The translations under genes and the position numbers were made by a program. DNA of 64,000 bases from Nyssa sinensis (taxonomy: Eukaryota; Streptophyta; Magnoliopsida; Cornales; Nyssaceae): assembly GCA_008638375.1 (NCBI GenBank), contig CM018050.1, positions 23,690,426 to 23,754,425 on the forward strand, written 5' to 3'. The notes beneath the pieces are model-generated. The model ran no database searches. It was not told the DNA's origin and saw nothing but the letters and a program-made list of their open reading frames with translations. Each line of letters starts with the position of its first letter. Position 1 is the stretch's first letter. This document shows, piece after piece, positions 48,333 through 58,362 of the stretch.

Positions 48333-50648
48333 TTAACGCTCTCCCTCTAATTCAGAAATAACTTCTAGCTCAATGTTAAGTCCTTTGCCATGCTTGGTTG
48401 CATTTGTCTTCACTGGATTTGTAGAGGCAAAAGGATTAGGAGGCATAGTCAGAGTTTCTCCATTCCCTTCCAACATTTGAACCACAATGTTCATTGAAGG
48501 CCGATCTATTGGGTACCATTGAATGCACCAAAGTCCCACAATTGTTAGTTTCTTTGCTATTTTAGTATCATCCTCTTCGTCAATTTGGATTCCTAGTTCT
48601 TCTCCTTGATTCAAACGGTTGTAAACCCACTCTGGGAAGTACGCTTGGCTTGTATTCTGTGCTCTAATGTCAATGTTTTTCTTCCCTCTAACCATTTCGA
48701 GCAACAACATTCCAAAACTATAAACATCTGATTTATATGACACATTCCCAAAGTTCCTTGAGAAGACTTCAGGTGCAATATATCCCATGGTTCCTCTGGC
48801 GGTGGTCATGGAAACAGCACTTTGTTCCTTGGAACACAACTTCGCTAGACCAAAATCAGCTATCTTTGGATTTAACTTGTGGTCCAACAAGATGTTATGA
48901 GGTTTGATGTCAAAATGGAGGATTCGTTTATCACATCCTTGGTGAAGATATTCAATTCCTTTAGCAATACCCAGAGCAATATCTTCCAGCTCCTCCCAAC
49001 CAAGGGAATGCTTCTTGTGATTTCCCGAAGATATGAACTTTTCTAGTGAATCATTTGGTAAAAACTCGTAAACAAGAGCTCTCCTAAATCCATCAGCACA
49101 GTATCCGACCAAGCGAACCACATTGACATGATGGATTCTACCTATTGTTCCCACTTCATTAATGAACTCTTCCCCATTTCCCTTCAAATTACTGTTGTCG
49201 AGGATCTTAATAGCAACATAAATTTCATCAGAAAGCTTTCCTTTGAATACAGTTCCATAACCTCCTTGACCCAACTTTTCCGTAAATTGATTGGTAATTT
49301 TCTTTATATCGGCATAAGAGTACCTTGTGGGCTTGAGAGCTTTGTAGTCTCCCAAAAATTGTTCAATCCTCACTTCATCCTCTTTTTTCAATTTATTTGA
49401 TTTGTGAACATGATAGAGTGCAATGACGACTAGCAGAAGAAGAGGGAGACATAGGATTTCACCTGGATATCAAAACATAGCAAGTTAAGAATCCTTCATT
49501 TCCTCAATAGCAAATGGAAATAAGGTGAACAAACAACTTCTCACCTGCAACTTTTAGTTTTTCCAATGCTCCTGTGAATTTAAGATGGAAAAATTGTTAG
49601 CTCACCATGCTCGTCAAAGTCATAAAATTACCATCCTGATGTTTTCAAGATATTATTTCTTTCATAAAAATTGCCTTCTTTTAAGGTGCTAGCTTGTTTC
49701 TATTATATGGATCTAATCTTGCCTTCATCTGAGTTGGGTTTTCAATAGTACGGGGAGGGTAGCCCTGTTCTGCAGCCCAATCATTTTTTTTTGGGGGGGG
49801 GGGGGGGGGGGGGGGGGAATCAAATTACCTTGCCTAAACTATAGTGATAATTCGATTCAGAGATTAATTTTATAGTTTTTTTTTTTATGACCCAGCAACC
49901 ACTCTACCAATCACAATTTTTTGTCATGTGGCCGTTTGTAAATCTGAGACTCATACAAACCCTTAATTCCATATTGGAAGGCCTAATTGAAAATAATAAG
50001 CGGGAAATAAAAAATAAAAGTACCTGCGATGTGGTGTTTGTTGCCTTTTGATTCAGGGTTTATGCACATGGGTTTGGACCAATACAATTGAAGACCACTG
50101 TTAAATGTTCCATGCCCAACTGAGAAAATGTTAAACATCTTCCTACAAGAATATAGGTTCACGTCGAAGATGGATTGGTCAGAGAAAGCAGCATAAGTAT
50201 CGTTACCGGGGACGTCAAGGCAAGCGATTGGACCAGTCAGATCAATTATACGTGTCACTGCGGAGGAACAATTGAATAAGGTATAGTTGTAGGTGTACTT
50301 GTGATGTAATTTTAATGGAGATGCAGATAGATTTGGATACTGTCGTACAAGACAGCGGCCATCCAGGTCATCTATATGTATCATCCGGGACTTGTAATCA
50401 ATTTCCCTGACCAACGCCTTCACTGAAAGTGGGAGCTCCAGCACGGTGTCGTTGCTTTGGGTGCATGAAAGGTTAAAGCCAGGGCAGCCACAGTGATCTG
50501 GCTGACCTTTTAGCCGGAATGGGAAGTGGATGGCTGGGCCATGGTCCGGGCTGCCGCTGCACCATGTCACCTTGCAATCATCTTGATTGCCAGCTCCAAG
50601 CCCTGTGTACAATACTAGGAACAAGAATTGAAAGAAGCAAATACCCAT
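48333..50648 (-). CDS. LRK10L: LRK10L-type receptor-like protein kinase (rust resistance kinase Lr10-like), three exons, intact
   Basis: Exons are 50648-50024, 49571-49545 and 49462-48333. Splice sites are CGCAG|GTACTT, CACAG|GAGCA, GCAG|GTGAGA and TCCAG|GTGAA. Both introns are phase 1, and the joined length of 1,782 bases is exactly 594 codons (593 aa, stop TAA). Residues 1 to about 20 are a signal peptide. About 24-208 form a Cys-rich GUB_WAK-type ectodomain with several N-glycosylation sites (NLS, NDT, NYT, NCS). About 220-236 are the membrane helix (ILCLPLLLLVVIALYHV). The kinase has GQGGYGTVFKG at about 282-292, Lys 303, HFDIKPHN at 400-407, DFG at 420-422 and GTMGYIAPE. HFD instead of HRD marks a non-RD kinase. 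The family acts as plasma-membrane receptors in defence or cell-wall sensing; the ligand is unknown. Confidence 0.93.
49545..49571 (-). other. LRK10L: 27-nt microexon (exon 2) of the LRK10L gene
   Basis: It encodes the last two bases of a Gly codon, ALEKLKVA and the first base of the next Gly codon. It has AG before and GT after, and both introns keep the frame. It joins the ectodomain to the membrane segment. Confidence 0.85.
49793..49817. repeat. 25-base G run in LRK10L intron 1
   Basis: Uninterrupted G homopolymer following a T-run, in the 452-bp first intron (49572-50023). In the pre-mRNA it reads as C-rich followed by A-rich sequence. Exact length in the genome is uncertain because such runs are hard to sequence. 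Confidence 0.8.
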
Positions 50649-50839
50649 TTCAAACTTCAGAGGATTACCTTGCTTGGGGTCTCCACCGGTGCTTCTGAGT
50701 ACTATTTTACAGCAAATACTCCCTTACAGAAAATCAGCTGGATTGAAGGAATTTCAACCATCTATGGTAATAGGAAATCTTGAGAGTGGGGAATATCACC
50801 TATTTGTTGGCAAGGAAATTGCATGGTTGTGTACATCCA

Positions 50840-50849
50840 TTTTATATAG
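50840..50849 (-). promoter_or_regulatory. Probable TATA box of the LRK10L gene
   Basis: The minus strand reads TCTATATAAAATGG about 190 bases upstream of the ATG at 50648. A start site about 30 bases downstream would give a 5' leader of about 160 bases. Confidence 0.6.
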
Positions 50850-50874
50850 AGTAATATATGGTAAATTATATTGA

Positions 50875-51039
50875 GATTTTTAAAATTACTGTTTTATTTA
50901 TTTTACTTAACAAACTGTAAAGAGTAATATTTAAATGTTCAAATGTTGGTGCTCAAAATACATAACATGATGGATCTCATTCTATATGAATGTTGGGCAT
51001 CATTTAAGCATCAAACATTTAGGCATGAAATCATAGCTC
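50875..51039. other. Upstream intergenic DNA of the LRK10L gene
   Basis: AT-rich sequence; no gene or clear regulatory box besides the TATA motif to its left. Confidence 0.4.
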
Positions 51040-51440
51040 AACTACAAATACCCCTTCCAATCATTTTTTTAAATGAAAAAACTATCTTTTTCTTTTTTTT
51101 GAATTTTTAATTTTGACAATTTTCTTATTTTATTTTTTTAAATAAATATTAATTAAAATCCTAAATTAATTTTATATAGAATGCAAATAAGTTATTTATT
51201 TTAAATTTATTTTTATATAAAATAAAAAAAATTCTTTAAAAATGTTAGAAATATTTGTTAAAATATTGTAAATATGTTAGAAAAAAGACAAATTTGTTAT
51301 ATTGAAGAAAAAAATTGATTGGAGAATGATATTTATTATTTATCAATAAAAGTAAGGAATGTTAATATAATTTCAAAAAATTTAGGAGGAGTCAGTACAA
51401 TTATAAAAAATTTTAAGAGAGATCATTGTAATTTTTCTTT
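51040..51440. mobile_element. MITE-like element, copy 1
   Basis: Its interior (TAAATGAAAAAACTA, TTGACAATTTTC, AAATTTATTTTTATATAAAAT, then ATCAATAAAAGTAAGGAATGTTAATATAATTT) follows that of 52612-53045 in the same order. No coding capacity. Ends are approximate. Confidence 0.55.
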
Positions 51441-51957
51441 CTTTTAATTAAAAAAAATTATTTTCCAAATCATTTTAGTAATGTTATTTTTTCAAAATAT
51501 ATTTTTTTTAAAGATAAAATTTTATAACGCGTCAAATTATGAAATAAAATAAATTTAATATAATTTCATGACTAAATTATTTGTGGGAAAATTTTTTTAT
51601 GAAAATAAATTTTTTCTTTTATTTGATGATAAATTGTGAGATTTGAGTCTTGAGGTGAAATTCAGTGGCACAATAATACTATATTATTGTTATTGTAATA
51701 TGTTCTTTTTGCGAATTAATGTGTATTTACTGAGATAGTCTCGTAACAATAACAGTGACATTGTGTTGTGTTATTGCTAGATTTTTTTTTTTACGGGATC
51801 GGATCTGGGGAAATTTTCTAGTCAATGTCTCAATCCCAATAAACTGATAGGTTGCGTGTACCTCGTTTATGCTCGTTCGTCATCCCATACGTCATCATTC
51901 GAAAAGACGTTCACTGCTCAACGCCGTGGTCCAAATACTACAATAGAAAATTTAAAA
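51441..51957. other. Intergenic DNA
   Basis: AT-rich, with a short more mixed patch at about 51790-51940. No gene recognised. Confidence 0.4.
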
Positions 51958-52583
51958 AACAAAATACTAAAATATTTTTAAAATAAAATTTTTAATTTAA
52001 AAAATTAATGATACATTTTCTCTATCCAAAAAATTTAAAAGAGAAACTTTTAATACAAAAGTTTAATTCTTAATTTTTATCTTAATACTGTCAAAAAATA
52101 TTACTGATTAAATTAAAGTAGTTTTCTAAATATATTTTAAAAAATATAAAATAGTTGATAAAATAAATTATTTAATAAAAAAACATAATATTTTTTATTT
52201 TTTTAGAAGGCCTAAAAAAGAAAATTTTATTTCATAAAATGTTATAATTTTTTGTTTAGATTGAAGAAATTATTTTGAATAAAAAAAACACTTTTTATTT
52301 ATCTAGAAGACTTAAAAAAATTAAAAGTTTACTTCATAAAATCTTGTAATTTTTTTTGGATTGAAAAAATTATTTTTTATATTTTATTTTATGTTTTAAA
52401 ATGCATCTTGAATGTTATTTTAATCTAATTAGTAATATTTTTTAATAGTGTTAAGATGAAAGTTAACAATTGAACTTTTTACACTAAAAGTTTCTTTTTT
52501 TGGATCTTTTAGATAAAGAAAATATATCATGAACTTTTTAGATTGAAAAATTTATTTTATGGACGTTTTAGTATTTTTTTTCA
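51958..52583. mobile_element. Foldback (long inverted repeat) element, about 626 bp
   Basis: The left arm (about 51961-52130) and right arm (about 52395-52581) are reverse complements over about 170-185 bases. AAAATACTAAAAT, ATACATTTTCTCTATC, GAAACTTTTAATAC and AAAAAATATTACTGATTA on the left pair with their complements on the right. The middle has a tandem duplication of about 110 bases (about 52195 and 52290, TTTTTATTT...TAGAAG-CTTAAAAAA). It is non-coding. Long arms suggest a Mutator-like or foldback MITE; I could not fix a target duplication. Confidence 0.75.
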
Positions 52584-52611
52584 AAAAAAAACTCATATTT
52601 TTTTTTTTTAG

Positions 52612-53045
52612 ATAAATTATACTAACATTTCTTAAGATTTCTCACAATTATATTAATCTCCCCTACTTTATCTGATAATATACAGATATTCTCTTTAGTA
52701 ATTTTTTTTTAAATGATAAAACTACCCTTTTTATGTTTGTTATTTCTGTTTTTAAAATTTTGACAACTTTTCTTTAATTTTTAAAATAAATATTGATAAA
52801 ACTTTAAATTTATTTTTATATAAAATATTTTTTTAAGAAAAAAGTTAGAAAAATTTAGTTAAAATTAAAAAAAATGCAAAAATAAATAACTAAAAGGGCT
52901 AGTTTTGTCATTTTGAATATGAAATTTTAACTGAAGCAGGATACTTGTTTATTGTCAGATAAAGTAGGGAGTGTCAGTATAATTTTAGAAACTTCAGAGA
53001 TAGTTCCTATAATTGTTAGAAACTTCAAGATAGATTTTGTTATTT
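52612..53045. mobile_element. MITE-like element, copy 2
   Basis: The left end contains CCCCTACTTTATCTGATAATA and the right end its complement TATTGTCAGATAAAGTAGGGA, within terminal inverted repeats of about 70 bases (AAGATTTCTCACAATTATA against its diverged complement near 53000). The interior is non-coding and shared with 51040-51440. Confidence 0.65.
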
Positions 53046-53299
53046 GTTTTTTCAATGGTCAAGTACGCTAAGGTTTACCATTAGAGTCCAGGCCTACTTT
53101 AAGTGCTCTATTTTCTTCTTTTTAAAATATTTAATGAATCATTTTGGTTATCTAAATTCAAGGGTGCAATTTGAGTGTGTCAACATGAGTACAAACTTAA
53201 TTTTTTTAGAATTTGGATTTCGTTTTTTATACTTTAGGATAGATCGGTACAAAAGAACTCAACTTCGATTTAAATTAAGACTTTGAAAATTTGAATTTG

Positions 53300-53824
53300 A
53301 ATCCTAAAGTGCCAAAAAATGACAGCCTAATTCGAGCTTGACACGTGTCTAAGTTCTTTTATGTGCAAGTCAGGAAGTGACAAAGTAGTTCAGATCTGAC
53401 GTTCGCTCATTGAATAGAAGGGTGCGGACCTTCCTTACTTAGCAACGAGTTCGGAGTACGTGCTTAATAAGCTTATCACTGCCTTGCCTACCCTACCGAC
53501 TTCAAAACAAAGAAACAGAATGCGATATGGAAGCTGCCATTCTCGGAGATATTTTGATCCCTATTTTTACAGAGATCAGAATGGAAATTGCCATCTCCAG
53601 ATAGTCACGCTAGGAGACGAGCAACCTATAAATACAACCCTGAGCTACGTTTTTTGGTCACAATCAATTATTCTCTTTTAAGTTTAGTTTTTCTTCTTCT
53701 TTATTGACTTTATTATCAGAGCGGCTACCATTGGGGCCAACCCGGTGACCCTCTGACATCTCTTTTAGAGTTTGTGACAGGCGACGAAGAGCGGAAGTCT
53801 GATTAGTTAGAAAGTGCAGCAACA
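53300..53824 (+). repeat. Tat-2 5' LTR
   Basis: The left end is approximate (TGCCAAAAAATGACAG near 53310 resembles the Tat-1 start TGATATACCATAAAATGACA). The right end AGTGCAGCAACA is clear because the primer site follows after three bases. A TATA box CTATAAATAC is near 53629. No partner LTR is available. Confidence 0.65.
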
Positions 53825-53827
53825 GTT

Positions 53828-53845
53828 TAGTGCCGTCTATGGGAA
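53828..53845 (+). other. Primer binding site of Tat-2
   Basis: TAGTGCCGTCTATGGGAA, three bases after the LTR end, parallel to the sites at 22146 and 59476. Confidence 0.7.
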
Positions 53846-53989
53846 ACGACAATTGTTCTTGTAAATTTCTCAGTCAGAAACAACTCCTTCGTTTCCGAGG
53901 AACTATAGCTCCCAATCTTCGTCCAAGAAAAGGTTCTTAAAACCCTCGAAACCAGCCTTCAGCTGGTGCAGGAAGGGGTCAAACTCCTG

Positions 53990-55640
53990 ATCATGTACAA
54001 TAGCAACTTGATCGGATCCAACGATAGTTTGATCTAATGCAAGAGCAGTTCCTTGCCATATCCCAGGCCTTGGCCTCTATGGCCCAAAACCAAGAAAGCA
54101 ATCCCACCCACCTTCCTACAAGCGTAGTTAACGAAGGGGTTCGACCTCCTGCCACCACCACGGGCAGAAGACCTCTTAACATAGAGACCCCCCAACATGC
54201 AGTCGGTACACCCCCATAGTACTATTCACATAGGGGGTGTCCGCCAACCATCAAACGCCCTAGGATGAGTGATGACTGCCTTCTATCCTACTGTCCATTA
54301 CCAAAACAGGACCAAAATTCCAGCCCCGGCAACCTCGGGGGCCAATCCAAGGCCGCCTAAGTTTTAGCCCTCGCAGGTACCAGTTCCCCCGGTCTAAGGA
54401 GGGCAACGCCCCCTTGTCACTACTGGGAAGGATCATTCCCTGCACATTGGAGCTGAGGTTGCGAGGTAAAGGCAACAACAGCCAGTTTCGCCCAACATTC
54501 CATAGAGGGTGGAGGAAGTAGCAGATTTCATAGAGTAAACCGTCTTCACCAAAGGGACCCACATCCCTCCAAAATAGGATGAATTAGCAAAGCTACTCGA
54601 GAGATTCGCCACTCCGTTCACCCCTTACATAATGGTACAGGAGCAACCCAAGAAATTTATTATCCCAAATTTCACCCTATATGATGGGTCTGAGGATCCT
54701 GAGGACCATCTCTCCTACTATCAGCATACGATGGCCCTACACGGAGCTACCGATGCCTTCATATGTCGTACTTTTGTGATGAGCCTCAAGGGTACCACTC
54801 TGAAGTGGTTCCATAGCCTTTCTTAAGAGTCAATCATCAACTTCTATGAACTCAGCAAGCAGTTCCTTGACCGGTTTCTAACCAGCAGAAGGTTGAGGAA
54901 GGGTCCAGAATTTCTACTAACTATAAAGCAGTCCAAGGGGGAATCACTTCGGGAATATATTGTTCGCTTTAATACCGAGCTCACAAAGGTTACTGATTAC
55001 AGTCCGAGCTTCTTAGTAGCTGCCCTTGCCTCTGGTCTAGGCCCTAGACGTTTTCAGGACTCTTTGACAAAGAACCCCCTACTGACATGGCAACACTTAT
55101 AGAGCGGGCCCGAAAGTACATAAACTTGGAGAATACGAAGATGTCCGTCCGAAAGGCTAGAGAGCAAGCTCAGAAGGAAGACCATACCCAGAAAAGAGAT
55201 TCCGACGCAACCAAGAAGAAGGCTAGAAGTTCTGATAAGAGGGCGGCACCTAGATCTCAAAACGACTCCAACTTTGGAAGGTACGAAACATTCATACCTC
55301 TGAATGCCTCCCTCACTCACATACTCCAGTAAGTGCAGACACGAAAGGAATTGAGGTGGCCAGATCCATTGAAGAGTAGTCCCGACTCCAGGGATTAGAG
55401 CAAATACTATGACTTCCATAAACACCACGAGCACACCACCGATAAATGCAGAGCTCTCAAAAATAAGATTGAACAACTTATCAAAAAAGGGAGCTTGTGT
55501 GAGTTCATCCGACAAGACAAGAGGCAAAACTCCCGTAATGACAGGCCACAACAAAGGAGGCCAGAACATAGACCCAAACAAAGGGAGGCTCGAAATGAAT
55601 AGCCGCGTTAGAATAATCAGGTTATCTTCGTCCTCCATGC
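53990..55640 (+). pseudogene. Tat-2 gag
   Basis: A Gln/Pro-rich N-terminus is at 54037-54219. The gag core is at 54632-54826 (FIIPNFTLYDGSEDPEDHL, LKWFHSLS) and continues at 54893-55102 (SLREYIVRFNTEL). A basic segment follows at 55087-55332. It is spread over three frames with stops such as that near 54824. It would form the particle in an intact element. Confidence 0.8.
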
Positions 55641-55650
55641 CGATAACGCA

Positions 55651-56166
55651 ATGACTAGGATGTCCAACCGAGCCAGGAAGCGTTATGCTCAAGAAGCAAA
55701 AGCAGAACCCAGCATCCTCCAAGTCTCCGCCATTGAGAAAAGGCTGAGGCCTACACCTCACATCCAGTTCTTAGAGCTAGATCTCATTGGGGTACACTGC
55801 CCCCACAATGACGCCTTTGTCATTTTGCTCACAATTATGAATTTCAAGATTATGAGGGTTCTAGTAGACACAGGGAGTTCCACCAACGTGTTGTTCTACG
55901 AGCCCTTTCAGCACATGAAGCTTAACGCCAATGATATCAAGGCCACCACTATTGTAATGGCAAGATTTAATGGGAACCTCAACACCTTGCTAGGAAAGAT
56001 AGACCTTTTGACCACAGTGGGAGAGGGGGACACTCAGAAGATGTTGATCTCTGAGTACATGGTCCTGGACTCCAAGTCTCCATACAACATCATCATCGGA
56101 AGACCATGGCTCCATCAAATAGGGGCGGTCACCTTGACCCTCCATCAGTGCTTGAAGTACGTCTAG
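55651..56166 (+). pseudogene. Tat-2 protease segment of pol
   Basis: This 171-codon open part has an intact aspartic protease site (LVDTGSSTNVLFYE) and NIIIGRPWLHQIGAV. The flanking frames are broken, so it is a surviving domain of a dead polyprotein, not a gene. Confidence 0.85.
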
Positions 56167-56229
56167 AGTGATAAGGTCTACACCATTAGGGGTTGTCAAC
56201 CAACTAATCGGGATTGCCATGCTCTAGCG

Positions 56230-58316
56230 TTGAAGGAAAAAGCCCACAAATGGCAATCACAGCACCCTCGTGAAGAAAGAATTCCTGCACCTTCCAAACT
56301 TCACGAGATTGAGGAGTGCCCCTCCAAGATTGACAAGCCGTTAAGTTCTAAGGGAAGGGACAGCTTGGCCAAACTGACGCAGGAGCCTGTCAAGGTGCTG
56401 ATGAGTTTTGAAGGGGAAGAGCGCTATTTATGACTCGGCACAACTGTATCCCCCTCAGAGCAGAAAGAGATCGTTGAGTTCTTGAAAGACAGTCTTCGCG
56501 TGGGAAACTAAGGACATGGAAGGGATAGATCTCAATCTCATCTCCCACAAGCTAATAACTGACCCAGACCACCCTCCGTTGAGACAGAAGAGGATGAATT
56601 TTGCCCCTAAACGGCATAAAATTATCAACGAAGAGGTCTAAAGGTTGCTGGATGCCAGAATGATAAGGGAGGTATTCTATCCAAAATGGCTCGCCAATAC
56701 AGTCTTTGCCAAAAATAAAAATGATAAATGGCAAGTTTGAGTTGACTACATAGACCTCAACAAAGCCTGTCCTAAAGACAGCTTTCCCCTCTTGAGGATC
56801 GATTAGTTGGTCAATGCAACCGCAGGGCATGAACTTATGAGTTTCATGGATGCGTATTCAGTGTATAACCAGATTCAGATGTACCCTCTAGATCAGGAAA
56901 AGACCGTCTTCATACCCGAACGAGGTCTCTATTGCTTTAGAGTAATACTGTTTGGTCTAAAGAATGCTGGTGCCATGTACCAGCGGTTGGTGAATAGAAT
57001 GTTTGACTCCTTGATTGGCAGCACAATGAAGGTCTACATAGATGATATGTTGGTTAAAAGCTTAAAGAAGAATGACCATATCCAGCACTTGAGTTAAACA
57101 TTTAGTATACTGAAGCGACACAAGATGAAGTTGAATACCTCGAAGTGTACCTTCGGATTACTAAATGAAAATTTTTGGGTTTCCTAGTTTCTCAGAAGGG
57201 GGAATTGAGGCAGACCTCTCACAAATTAAAGCTCTGATTGAACTGAAATCACCGAGGACCAAGAAAGACATCTAGGGCCTGAATGAGAGGGTAGCAGCTT
57301 TGAACCGATTCATCTCTAAATCTATCGACCGGTGCCTCCCATTCTTTAAAGCCTTGAGGGAAAACAAGGCCATTCAATGGACCCCTAAATGTGAGAAGGC
57401 CTTCTAGGAGTTAAAAGCAGTATATGGCCTCCCCCGAGCTCCTTTCCAAACTAGTACAAGGGGAAAAGCTACTTCTATACCTTGTAGTATTAGAAAACGC
57501 CGTTAGCTCGGCACTAGTCAGAGAAGACGGGGGGGATTCAGAGGCCAGTTTTTTACATCAGCAAAGCACTTCTAGATGAGAAGAGATATCCTAAAGTTGA
57601 GAAGTTGGCCTTCACCCTAGTGATGTCCGCTCGAAAGCTCAGACCCTACTTTCAAGCACATCCTATTGTGGTCCCTACATCCTACCCTCTAAAGTCAATC
57701 CTGCACAAGCCTGAAGTCTCAGGAAGACTGGTCAAGTGGTCTGTAGAGCTAAGAGAATTCGACATATCCTACGTACCTCAGACCTTCATTAAAGGCCAAG
57801 CATTAGTAGACTATGTGGCAAAATTCACTCCAGCACTACATGATAAAGCCCAAGATGACATGGATACGGCAGTATGGCGACTCTATACTGATGGCTCATC
57901 CATCGACTGGGGTTCAGGAGTTGGCATCGTACTCCAATCCCCAGATAGATTCACAATGAAAATGACATTTACCTTGGGATTCAGTGCCTCGAACAACGAA
58001 ACCAAATACAAAGCACTCATCCTTGGTATAAGGCTCACCTTGGAATGTGAAGCTCAAAATCTCGAAGCATTTTTGGACTCCTAACTGGTGGTAAGCCAAG
58101 TCTTGGGGGAGTTTTCCGCCAAGGATGATAGAATGGTCCGATATTCAAAGCTAGTAGACTCGCTGAAAACCTCATTCCAAAAACTCACCATTCAGAAAAT
58201 TGAAAGAGGCTAAACCCACAGAGCTGATGCATTAGCAAACATGGCCTCTCATCTCAAGTCAGAAAGAGGCTTAATAGTACAAGTTTGTTACCAACCGAAG
58301 TCGAGCATCGAGGATG
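56230..58316 (+). pseudogene. Tat-2 RT, RNase H and second RNase H
   Basis: RT at about 56520-57100 has DYIDLNKACPKDSFPL, FMDAYSVYNQ and the catalytic VYIDDMLVKS. Stops lie near 56640, 56738 and 56803. The RT thumb and first RNase H follow at about 57110-57640, with a stop near 57404. The archaeal-type RNase H at about 57870-58083 has RLYTDGSS and ends with a stop after FLDS. A linker with HRADALANMASHLKSERG reaches to about 58316. It aligns with Tat-1 at 18900-17640. Confidence 0.85.
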
Positions 58317-58362
58317 TGCAATCCACCCGAATCTCCGAGCAAGGTCAGAACTGGATAACTCA

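Larger units (their letters stand above)
53300..58362 (+). mobile_element. Tat-lineage gypsy retrotransposon (Tat-2), truncated by Athila insertion
   Basis: 5' LTR, primer site, gag, protease, RT, RNase H and second RNase H lie in order on the plus strand and match Tat-1 domain by domain. At 58362 the sequence breaks inside the linker to integrase, where the Athila LTR starts. Integrase and 3' LTR are not in the window and may lie beyond its right edge. Confidence 0.85.

Noticed and set aside
54260..55761. Long minus-strand frames (100 and 235 codons) over Tat-2 gag and protease
   Set aside because: They are antisense shadows of the gag-protease coding region. The plus strand carries the recognisable domains.
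53300..58362. Endogenous pararetrovirus instead of a retrotransposon
   Set aside because: LTRs, primer site, a Tat-type second RNase H and gag match the Tat-1 retrotransposon. No movement-protein or coat-protein domain is seen.
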